This document shows, piece by piece, positions 1 to 10,900 of a DNA stretch of 64,000 bases. The stretch covers positions 24,712,061 through 24,776,060 of the forward strand of contig NC_041711.1 in the NCBI RefSeq assembly GCF_900700375.1, written 5' to 3'. Every line of letters starts with the position of its first letter. Positions within the stretch are counted from its first letter, which is position 1. The notes below the pieces were generated by a model. That model searched no databases. It worked only from the letters and a program-made list of their open reading frames with translations, and was not told where the DNA came from. Both the position numbers and the translations under genes were made by a program. This stretch comes from Denticeps clupeoides. Lineage: Eukaryota; Chordata; Actinopteri; Clupeiformes; Denticipitidae.

Positions 1-221
1 TGCGGTTTCCCTGGCAACCCCCGCAGGTCACATGCCACCACATCCGCTCCGTCGGAATGAAGCGCATCACGGAACCGCCGCCTGGCTCATGCGCGCCGCG
101 TCCGCCAGGGGGCGCGCCCACGGCGCCACTCCGCCTGCGTAAAACGAGCGGCGTGTTGACGGCCACGAACTCGTACTTCGCGTAGACTTTGGTCTCGGCC
201 GGACTGAAATGAACCCGAGAA
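1..221 (+). promoter_or_regulatory. HACL1 upstream / promoter region
   Basis: CpG-rich sequence just before the HACL1 start codon. No TATA box is evident, as is usual for housekeeping promoters. An ATG at 209-211 lies 13 bases before the HACL1 ATG and out of frame with it, so it would open a short overlapping upstream frame if the transcript begins above it. In human the HACL1 neighbour on this side is BTD, but I could not recognise any of its exons here. Confidence 0.35.
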
Positions 222-1258
222 ATGGAGGAGCGTACGGGAGCTCAGCTCATTGCCGAAGCGCTGAGGGCTCAGGTAAAAAATAAAATAAAATAAAAAAAAA
301 AAATCGCTTCCTTTGAGCGGTAGGTTCTCACCCCCCTGGATCTGCGCAAATTCTGCGCTGCCGGTATATGTTCGGCGACGGGGGACGGTCATGCTGCGGT
401 GCTGTCATTCACAGTCCGCTTTATTTATTCATTCGCAATGCTCCACTATACACGCACGTTCCGTTTAAGTAAACTTTCGACCCGTGAGGACGGGGAACAT
501 GGCGCGAAGTGTGATCTCGCTCGACCTTGGAATAGCTGTCGGCCGGCCAAGACCTCGTACGAAAACCAGAACTGAAGAGAAATACGTGGTCTTGGATCAG
601 ATCTTTTTTTGCCCCCCACCAGACTACTCCTAACACTGTACTTTACTGCGCTGTGGACGCCCTCTGCTCTGCAAACTGTTACACGTAACACCCCTACCAC
701 GCAGACTGGCTGATAATTAATCAAGCAAAATTGCTAATGGTTAACAGTTACAAATATTTGTTCATAAATCACAAAGTAATCAAACGTAGTTACTTTGGTA
801 TAATCGTTGAAATAGTTCCACTACTATTACATTTTAATTACATAACTAATCGCATTTCCAAAGTAATCCTCCCAACACTGGCCCTACAAGATAAAAAGCT
901 GCTTTTACTGCTCGTTCACTTAATAAAGGGATTTACTGACTGACCGACATCTGTTTTCATTATTATTATTATTATTCATTCTCAGAATGTGGAATACATG
1001 TTTGGAATAGTTGGGGTTCCAGTCATTGAGGTCGCCATGGCTGCTCAAACTGCCGGGATCAAATATGTGGGCATGCGCAATGAGCAAGCGGTGAGGCAAA
1101 TTTCTCTCATATAAAAGACTTTATTTATGTCGAGTTTTATGATGTTTGTGGTAATAAGACTTCTGGTTGTCAGGCCTGCTATGCTGCCTCTGCGATTGGG
1201 TACCTCACAGGGCGGTAAGTGCTGACCTCCTGTATACACTGTAGTCAATGTAGCTGAA

Positions 1259-1292
<34 letters not shown>

Positions 1293-4200
1293 ATTTCTTT
1301 CTTTCTTCCTTTTAAAAGCCCGGCTGTGTGTCTGGTTGTGTCAGGACCGGGGCTCATTCATGCTCTCGGTGGAATGGCCAATGCCAACATGAACTGCTGG
1401 TAGGAATCAGAAACCTTTCCATTTCCTGTGGCCTCCAACATCTTTGCAGCATTTGAGTGAATGAGTCTGTGCAATCCTTATGTTGTTCCAGGCCTGTACT
1501 TGTAATTGGAGGTTCATCTGATCAAAATCAAGAAACCACTGGTGCATTTCAGGAGTTTCCCCAGGTAACTATGCATTAAAATATATATATTAATATATAA
1601 TTAATGCATAAATAATTTTTGTTAATGTTAAAGACTATTAATCTTTGTACAATTTTTGTATCAGCTTACAATTCTTGTAAGCTGCTTCCCTAATATTCTA
1701 CACTGTGAATGCTACTTTTCTTTGATGGTAGGTGGAAGCCTGTCGTCTGTACAGCAAATTCTCAGCCAGGCCGAGCAGTTTAGCAGCAATCCCATCTGTG
1801 ATAGAAAAGGTAAAATTTGAAGTATCTACATTATGTTCTCACAGCAAAATTCTTTATTCCATTCAGTTCGAGTCAGCTTCCACCACCTCATAAAAATATA
1901 ATATCAAAGCATGCCCCTATACATAACCTTGAGCTTAATTTTTTTTTTCAAATGTTCAGTTCCCTGTTTTTAATGTCGTATGTGTTTAGGCTGTGAGGAG
2001 CAGTATGTATGGACGTCCAGGAGCCTGCTATGTTGACATACCAGGGGACATGGTGAATGCTAAAATAGAGGAAGTCAAAGTCAGGTTAGATACAGACTTA
2101 TAAGAGCTACGCTGTGTAAGAACATCAGACCTTGTTCATGTTGATCTTTTTTTTTCTTTGTGATATGTAATAGTACACATTACCATTTGCAGAACAGTTT
2201 CCTGCTGCCCTCCCCCGCCTGTTGGTCTGGCTCAGTATAATGCCATCGCAGGAGCCATCTCTGTGCTGAAACAGGCCGAACGGCCACTGATCATCATTGG
2301 CAAAGGTCTAATTGAAACACAATTTCTATTTCTTAATGATTCATACAGTTAATAAATGCATCAATTGGTTATGAAAGATAAACACAGCAAAATATGTCTT
2401 CTGTTATCTGCAGGAGCTGCCTACAGCAGGGCAGAAGCCGAGATCCTGCAGCTGGTGGAGTCTTGTGAACTTCCCTTCCTGCCTACCCCTATGGGTAAAG
2501 GTGTAGTCCCCGATGACCACCCCAACTGTGTGGCAGCAGCTCGTTCCAGGTAGTGTGTGTCCCACTCGATTGGTATTTTTATATAGCTTGAAATGGTATT
2601 TGTGATTTTTTTTTCTCTCCATCCTCCAGAGCTCTGCTCCAGGCTGATGTGGTGGTTCTTTTGGGTGCCCGGCTCAACTGGATTCTCCACTTTGGCTTCC
2701 CTCCCAGGTTTAGCCCTCAAGTGAAGATCATCCAGGTGGGATGGAGATTGTGGCTCATCTTTCCCATGGTATGTGTGGTGCAGGAAAGATATTAGAGGTG
2801 TTTAAACTCTTTTAGGTGGATCTTTGTGCAGAAGAACTGGGGAACAACATGAGGCCTGCTGCTGCTCTGCTTGGAGATATCCGGGCTGTGGTCAGTCAGG
2901 TATATATATATTTAAATAATTGATATACTTTTTTTTTTTACCAAACAAAGATTATGTGGTCGCACTGTCACACTGGTCGCACTGAACACAAACTGTACTT
3001 TAAATTTCCTTTCTTTCTCTATTGTCACGACTACGGACTTACGAGGGAAGAAAGCGCAGAGGTCTGACATTCTGGGAATGGGTTTTTAATAATTAAACAA
3101 ACAGTAAACACAAATAAACAATGGCGCGGTGGCCAAAACGGGAAATACAGGGGAATAAACTTAAACAAACCCGCAGGCGTGTGGCGATTGCCAGAACTCA
3201 AAACACATGAAACACAACCAGGTCGAGTTCGTGCAGCGAGTCCACGAAAATGCCGTCCCTCCTGAAGGGGCGGAAAACAAGGGTATTTAAGCGCTGTCAG
3301 GATTGGCCACTGGTGATTAGCAGAGCTGCAGTCAATCCTGACATCTATCTCTCTATTACTCTGTTATTATATATTTAAAATACAGTTTGTGTTCACATGA
3401 CAGTGTGACCACATAATGTTTGTTTGGTAATACTTCTAGCTTTTGGAAGAACTTCAGAAAAAACCCTGGAAATATCCAGCAAATACTGAGTGGTGGAAGA
3501 CCCTGAAAGACAAAATGGCCTCAAACGCAAAGATGTCAAAGGTGTGTAAAGCCATAAAGTTTGAATATATTACTTCAATGACATGTAGGACACCATTATT
3601 TGTTTGTGTTATAATTTATGTTCATTAAATGTAATTTTTGTAAAAGGCAATGGCTCTGCAGCCCGCTCTTCCCATGAATTACTACACAGCGTTTCACCAC
3701 ATCTCTCAGCTCCTGCCAAAGGACTGCATCATTGTGAGCGAGGGGGCCAACACAATGGACATCGGTCGTACCATGTTGCTCAACAGTCTTCCCAGACACA
3801 GGTAAGACATTTCCCCATAGTTCCTGGTTTGTTTTTAATAGAAAATATATTTACAGAACTGAATAGTGCCACAAATATTTTACTTCATGAATATTATGAT
3901 GTATAAACTAAATAGTAATATGAACTTGTTTCTTCTTTTTTTTTACACAAAACTATATCAGACTAGTCTCTTTCCTTTTACATTTCAGTAAAGAGAACAT
4001 GGTTGTCTTTGAGTTTATCGCAGTTATCTTTAATAACAGTAGATGTCAGTATATCCTACACATTGCGCCTTATAAATCAGACTCACTCCATTAGGGACTG
4101 AAACATTAGAGTTTAATGTGTTGTCTGCGTACAGAGATTTATTATCCAGCAATTCAAGAACAGTAAACTGCATTACCTTTTGAAGTCAATGTAAAGGGGA

Positions 4201-6104
4201 AATTGTATGTAATATGATTTGATAACGTACTGTATTTTCAGACTGGATGCTGGCACGTTTGGGACTATGGGTGTCGGTCTGGGATTTGCGATTGCAGCTG
4301 CACTGCTAGAGAAAACCCAGGGATCAGGTCAGAGGGTGGTCTGTGTGGAAGGGGACAGTGCCTTTGGTTTTTCCGGCATGGAAGTAGAGACCATGTGCCG
4401 GTATGATTAACCACAAGCCCCAAGACTGACAACACTGAACCTTTCAGAATTAAATGATGGTCTAATACTCTATTAGTATGGGTAGGGGCTGATATGCAAG
4501 TAAAATAAGCCTTCATGGTTTGTAGGTACAAACTACCAGTGGTCATCATAGTCATTAACAACAATGGGATATACAGTGGAGTTGATACTGATACCTGGAG
4601 AGAGATGGAGAAGATGGGAGACCTCACAAATATGTAGGTATTTTGGTATATAGGCCTGCGTATATATACCTATAAAATGACAGTGTTCCAACCTAAAAGA
4701 ATTTCACTTGGAGTCACCCATCCACTGTTTTTGTTTTTTTAATACATACATGTATGTGCAATGTGCAGTAAGTGATTTTATACTAGAAGCCATTTCAGTG
4801 GCATTGCATAACAGGGTACAGTAGGTACCGAGATAAATCCCAGCACGACCTCACTCACCACTTCAACCATGTTGTTTTTGCCATGAAAGTCATGCTAATG
4901 GTTCCCAGCAACGAGCAAGACAAACAATCCTTAACACCAAATTGTCTATTATCAGGGGGTGTTATAAAGTCCCAACTCATCTCATCGTAATGGTTACAAA
5001 ATAAGCCAAGTTTGGTTTCCACGGCCTACTTTTTGAGAACACCACTGTGTGAAAGTCTGTGGTTCCACTGTATGAGTTCTGTGCTTTATGTGGTTGTCAG
5101 AGCCCCACCTGTGACTCTACTTCCTGATGCTCGATATGATGAGGTGATGAGAGCGTTTGGGGGCAAAGGGTACCTGGTGCAGACGCCAGAGGAGCTACGT
5201 AGTGCTCTGCAGGAGAGCCTAGCTGACTGGGACAGACCCAGCCTCCTCAATGTCCTGATAGACCCAGCGTCTGACAGAAAGCAGCAGGTGAGTCTGTCTG
5301 TTGAGTGAAGCTCTGTTTCATACCTGGGAGAGAACTGAGAACTTAAGTAAATATAAATGTGCCGAATTAGATTTACTGAACCACAGGTGTGATCTTAGAG
5401 TAGTGGGGTGGGGTGCTGGGGATAAGCAGAGTTAGGTTGGTCTCCAGTAAACATATGCCTTGGTAGATGAGGTGAAATCCTGATTTGCTTGAAGAATTAA
5501 TCGCTCACTTTGAACACAAAGCAAATTGAAATCTCTTCATAAACATTGTCCAAACGGGAACTGTATATTTTAAATAATTTAACAGGCACCAGACCACAGT
5601 AATCCATCAGTCCACATGGATTACGAGAAGGGAGTATATATACACACATACACACACACACACAAGTTTTCCATCCATCCACCTGACCTTTCTATTTTCA
5701 GTGCTCCCCGTTATAGGGGTGCTTGTCTTCCTTGTTTATGTTGAGCATATCCCAACAGCCTCCACTGATGAGGTACAGGATTGGATGCTATGGAGACTGT
5801 TTTCCGACTAAGCTATGAAGACAGTGGTGTCACTCAGATCTGCCTCAAAGACACACAGAGGTCTTCCCCGGCTCCACCGCTGGGTGCTTACAGTATCTGT
5901 AACAGAGCTGTTTGGAGTATCAGCAGGCTTCTGTGTTAGGCACTGAAAACAGCACTGACAGCTGACGGTCACTGTCACCACAGATCATTTCAGTTCAACT
6001 GATAAAAGGTCTAGTATTCTTCATATTCTTCAATTGTAGCTCTTCACCTCAGGAATTCTTTTGTGTTTCAGGAATTTCCTTGGCTCACCCGCTCCAACCT
6101 GTAG
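222..6104 (+). CDS. hacl1: 2-hydroxyacyl-CoA lyase 1 (complete, 17 exons)
   Basis: Thiamine-diphosphate enzyme that cleaves 2-hydroxyacyl-CoA to formyl-CoA and an aldehyde one carbon shorter, in peroxisomal alpha-oxidation of phytanic and 2-hydroxy fatty acids. Exons: 222-272, 986-1090, 1174-1214, 1319-1399, 1492-1564, 1732-1809, 1990-2084, 2193-2305, 2414-2549, 2630-2735, 2816-2899, 3440-3541, 3647-3801, 4242-4400, 4526-4633, 5101-5287, 6072-6104. All junctions are GT-AG and the frame stays open, giving about 568 residues (human 578). The catalytic Glu lies in GMRNEQA. The ThDP/Mg signature [14 protein letters not shown] followed by INNNG sits in exons 14-15. The protein ends WLTRSNL; human ends SNM, a non-canonical PTS1. 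The ATG at 222 opens a frame matching the human N-terminus shortly downstream. Identity is very secure; exon edges are hand-placed. Confidence 0.96.
1260..1291. repeat. (GT)n microsatellite, HACL1 intron 3
   Basis: About 15 uninterrupted GT units followed by a pyrimidine-rich tract that leads into the exon 4 acceptor at 1318. The repeat ends about 30 bases before the exon, so length changes could affect the polypyrimidine region. Confidence 0.9.
2941..3427. mobile_element. Palindromic MITE (TA target site), split by a later insertion
   Basis: The left end (2941-3005) and right end (about 3370-3427) are near-perfect inverted repeats beginning CCAAACAAA and ending TTTGTTTGG, each sharing the inner motif TGAACACAAACTGTA. 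A TA dinucleotide flanks each end (2939-2940 and 3428-3429), as expected of Tc1/mariner-type elements. Without the nested insertion the element is about 160 bp, far too small to encode a transposase, so it is non-autonomous. One arm carries a short extra duplication (CACTGGTCG). It lies in HACL1 intron 11, with its right end 12 bases before exon 12. Confidence 0.8.
3023..3343. mobile_element. Solo-LTR-like fossil nested in the MITE
   Basis: A 321 bp block begins TGTCACGAC and ends CCTGACA, so it has TG...CA termini, and is flanked by an identical 5-bp direct repeat TCTAT (3018-3022 and 3344-3348). This pattern fits a single long terminal repeat of a Ty3/gypsy-type retrotransposon left after recombination. 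No internal coding part is present. A short inverted repeat (TGTCAGGATTG and CAATCCTGACA) lies near its right end. The intact target repeat argues for a fairly recent insertion, later than the MITE it interrupts. The family is inferred from termini only; another small element with 5-bp target duplication is possible. Confidence 0.6.
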
Positions 6105-7905
6105 ATGGATGACACTAGGCTTTGAATCAGTCAGATCCTTCTCTAATAAAACTGGCAGGTGTGGTAATGCTGTCTGCCAGGGTGTGTGAAATTGTGGCCC
6201 TCAAGCTTTGGATACCAAGGTTTCACCCTAATTAACACCATTATACAAGTACACAAATAGTTGGCAATGATGGAGAATAACACTGTTTTGTACTTCAAGC
6301 CAAACCTAGAAAACTTGGATCAGTTGTCCACAGTGTAATTTCGTCGAAAAAGATGCTTTTCAAACCTGTTAGGTGTGAGAAGGTCAAGTGTGAAGAACCA
6401 AAATGTACCACACACCATACCCGGAATAAAATTCCTTGAATTAGGACTGAAAATTTACCACTAATTTGTAATTTTCTTTTTCACATTGCACTGATTTGAG
6501 AAGTGTGAGAATCACTTTGTCACACGATTGGGCACATTTCAAATGGAAATTACAAGTAGTTTAAAAAGAAATTGCATTCAGCATGATTAGCGTCGTTTGA
6601 AATAACCCTGGCGCTTTTGCAAAAAATACTCTGGAAACCTTCCTTACCTTGTATTCATTCCGCCTTGGCCTTGTTAGGTTATGATTCTTTCTTATGGACG
6701 TGCCAAGTTTGATTTGTGGTGCTCCAATAGCAGACTGACATTCACCTTGCTGAGGCAGTAATGATGGGGTTCTAAAGTGTGTAAAAAGCAAAAAGCAGGT
6801 AATTAGAACTAATGACCTACACTGGCTCAGGGGTCGCCACTGTTTACAGTCGGCTTTTTATCCACTTTCTCAGCTTCAAACGGCTTGGTGCTCCTTTACT
6901 CAAAAATTAAGAATTATTACAGGCTGGAGTGATCACCTATTGCTGGATGCACCCGACTTGACTGTCAATTTCTGTTCATAAGAAATAGAGATTTTAACGT
7001 TAATCAAACAATTGTGCCTTGTTTTGTCTAACCAGGTTGAATAAAACAAGCTGGATGAAAGAATAGTTTTGTAAAACGACGTGTCCTAATTACATTTTTT
7101 TTTTAATATTGTTTACTGAATGTTTGTCTGCTTCATGTAATCTGTGTTGGAAATATTAAAACGATGATGTGCAGACCCTAAGCCTTGTGTTGTGTCAGTG
7201 TTAATTTTCTAATGTTGAAAATTGATTATTTTACAGTGTGTTGCAGCCAGTGTGTGATGAAAAGACTTAAGTGGTTCTCTCACTAATTACATTAGGGCAG
7301 AGAGGGGAGCGGGTCATAAATTGTCTTTTTTTTTTTTTTTTTTGAGGTCCTGAGTAAAGCAGTAGTACTGTTTTTTTTTTCTAGAATGAAATGGGTCTAT
7401 AAATGGAAATAATTAAAAATGTATTGCAACTAATTGGTGTTTTTGTTTTTTGTTCTGTTTTTTTTTTATTGTTTTTAGTTTTAATTATCACATTAATTAT
7501 TTCTTATACATACCTTAAAAATACTTAGTTTAAGTGTTCATACAGGTGTCTGGCTGTCTGCCGCCCATGGATTTTCATCCTTGCTGCATTTGGTCCCACC
7601 ATCTGAAGAAGGTCTGGGGGTAAAAATACAGAAAACAAAAGCCTCCCGCTTCCTTCACAATAGTAGTGGGCTAATACTGGCACAAAGGGCAGCTGACCAG
7701 CTGAGTCCTGCAATTTTAGCACAGCCCCCAGTGCAGGGGAGGGTAGATTTAATGGGCATTGGTTGGCATTTGCTTCTCCTAAAGGTGCAGGGCTGGTGAG
7801 GGAGGGCGGGAGTGAGCCAGAGAGAGAGTGTAGAAGAGAGAAGGGAGAGGCAGGGGAGAGGAGTGCCATATCACAGCCCCGAGGCGACCAAGTCACTGCT
7901 GCAGC
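6105..7905. other. HACL1 3' region and HACL1-COLQ spacer
   Basis: No coding exon seen. AATAAA poly(A) signals on the + strand occur at 6425-6430 and 7040-7045; either could end the HACL1 message. Poly-T runs occur at about 7327-7343, 7371-7380 and 7459-7468. The last 200 bases, rich in GAGAG, are probably the COLQ 5' leader, but no TATA box stands out. Confidence 0.5.
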
Positions 7906-10900
7906 ATGTTTCTCATCACCATTGGACTCTACCTGTCCATATTCTGCTATGTGCTGTCAGAGTCGTCTTTCACGGACCTCTTCCCAGCAGGTGAGACGCC
8001 ATCACTGCATGCATGTGTCTGTGCGCCATTCTGTACATCTGTTGGAGTGTGCATGCACACGTGAGTCTCTGCAAGGGTACAGCATGTTCAGACTCCCTCA
8101 GATGGGTTTGTATTTCTTAAATTTGGTTGAGATTGGGCACCTGGTTGTCACATGGGAAGGGTGAGAATGGAAATGTTTGCTATTAATAGCCCAGGCATCT
8201 GCATTTCCACGGACAGAAGTGTGTGACACTGTGTCTGCGGGGCTGAGTGACTTCGCCTCATGGTTCTTGTGGAGTCAGCTGCTGTAGATCTTACTCCAAA
8301 CATGAGTATACTTTCCATGCTTGTAAGTAATTTAGTCTGTGGCAGGAGTTGGGTGTGGGCTCTGCGATTGATGATTTCAGCTTGAACATGTTGTTGAATG
8401 AATACACACACACACACACACATATCTCAATTTCTGATGTCTGTGAATCCTGTTTTTTTTTTATGTTACATTATGTCACCCTGGGAATTCTGATTTCTCT
8501 AACGTGTCTCATTTTCCCAGTTTTCCAACCACTGGAAGACAAGAAGATATTTAACCCATGTTGTTTACTGAGTCCACCCCCACCTCCGCTGTTCCCTCCT
8601 CCGCCCACTCATTGGAAACGATACGCTGGTGTGAGTTGATCACATGATCTGTTGTTTTTTCCCCTGCGGATTTGATTCATCAGGATCTGCTCTTGATCGT
8701 GCTACAAAGTCATGCCTTTGACCTTTTGTTGTTGTAAGATTATGATGCAGTTCATTGACATGATATGTGGTATATAATACACATAATGTACAGTTCTATC
8801 TGCAGTGAAACCCACACACTGAATATACGTTTTTCTTTTCTTCCCCTTAGAATGAAGAGCCTGGTATTGAGGTGCCCACTTCTTCTCCAGGCTCGCCTGA
8901 GACCCCCGAGCCCACAGGCTCCCCTGGACCCCCCGGCCCGCCAGGCCCACAGGTAAGAGTCCTAACTATTGAATCAAGTGCATTTTTACAACAGGGCAAG
9001 CCCTCTTCATCCTTTTTAGAAGGGTGTGAGTTCCTGTGACCTCCTGCTGGGGATCGGCTGAGGGGTTACTTGGCCATTTCTGCAGCAGCACATTAACGCT
9101 CTGCATTTAGCATGGACCGAAATAGTTTCTTTCCACTGCCTGCCGTGGCTCTACAGCGTAGTTGTTCTCAGAAACGTCTCTGGCTGACCCTCTGCTGTTT
9201 TGCGTAGATGATGCAAGTCAGTGTGTCTTGGTGCCTGTCTATCTTCAGTAGTGGCATGTGTTTGAAGCCCTGGCATCGAAGCTCTGGCATCGAGTGCCCT
9301 GCTGTTTGTTTCAGTCTCTGCAGCAATTATTTATGTAATATATGTGTATTATGTATGTAACTATATATGTAATAATAAAAGCGTTTCTGATTGTGTTGAC
9401 ACTGAATTTGATTTTGTTTATGGAATATGAATTAGGAACTGGAGTAAACTGAATGCAATGAAAAGGACTGATGTGACAGAAAATTCGTACTGGCATCATT
9501 CAGCGCAGGGCCTTGTTGAGAAGTAACTGTGCTCTTTTGAATCATGCTACAAAGGCCAGTGGACTTCCAATATACCTCCAGACATCAATGCAATATTGTG
9601 AAGGGGTGTTGTTAGGATATGTATTAATCTTTGTAAAAATAACTATTCACTTAAAACAGAAGTGTATTGTGTAGAATGCTTGTGACGTAAAGAATTACAT
9701 ACACTATGGGTTCTATCAATAGAGACGTGTAGATTATAATGAATACAATGTACATATATTTAGTGACTGAAAGTTGAGTGTATGTGAGAGGATGAAGCAT
9801 GAAATATTAAGGCAAATTATGTACAATGGTTGCTGTAATAAATGCAGTACTGGGAGCTGTAATCAGTCTAGCACAAGTGCAATTTACACCTATGATGAGT
9901 TCAGCGGGGGACGAAGCTCTTGGTCCAGCAGGCTGCTGGATTTGTATTTGGTGTCTCCGTGGTGGGCAGCCAGGCTGAGATGCAGTTTGTGTGTATGCTG
10001 TCAGCAGTAGAAGTCCACCAGTGTCATGGAGTTCAGGTGAACCCTCTTGATGCCCCATAGGCCAGTGACCCTGATGGATGTTTTCAGGGACCAAATGAGG
10101 TTATGTGTGATGTGATACATACCCAATTACAGTTTGGTTGATGTAGACTGGTGCGTGTTCATGCTTCTTGACATGCATAAAGACCATAGTGCATAACACC
10201 ACTCTGGGTGTTCAAATAAAGACATCATTGCATCGGGTGCTGGGTCTCAAATCATTTACATGAACACTTGAACATGAACAGTGTTTAGTAGACCCTGACT
10301 TTACAATGAGTAGTTACAGGTTCCCTACAGAGCCTCTCGGGTAGGAAGTGGTTCATAGGTGAGTGTGTTACCACTAGGATGCTACCACCGTACCACAGGC
10401 TGAATTCCATGGTGTCATCTGTGAACTTCACTTGAGGGTGACTTGGAAGTCCAACTGCAGATGAATGTGTTGATTCCAATCTAGAGGTTGCATCAATTGC
10501 AGCAAGAGTAACATTAAAAACACACTTTCATAATATGCATACAGTACTTTTTATAATTTATCATTGATTTTAATCTATGATTTACCATAGGGTCCACCTG
10601 GATTTCCAGGTCTACAGGGACCAAAGGGAGAAAAGGTAGTTGATTAGAACATGTTACCCTCTCTTTTATTTTTGCATCCTTTTTTTCTTTAGTGTAGTTG
10701 CCACTGCGTTCAATGAAATGTAAAGATTTTATTGACAGACGTGTTTGAAATATGCTAAATACATCTCTTGCTCTCCTCTCCTCTGTGCTGCCCCTGCTTA
10801 TAACCTTGTTGCTAGGGAGAAATTGGAAGACCCGGACAAAAGGTAAGAGTGTCCATTTATCATTCAGTGTAAGTGGCTAAAGTGTCAGATTGAGACAGAG

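Noticed and set aside
87-392. Minus-strand frame over the HACL1 first exon, possibly a BTD exon
   Set aside because: It contains a run of Phe from poly-A/T and does not resemble biotinidase. It looks like a chance frame across a CpG-rich promoter.
7525-8164. Overlapping frames on both strands around the COLQ start
   Set aside because: They are purine-rich low-complexity frames over the COLQ leader and first exon. Only the [11 protein letters not shown] frame joins the PRAD exon.
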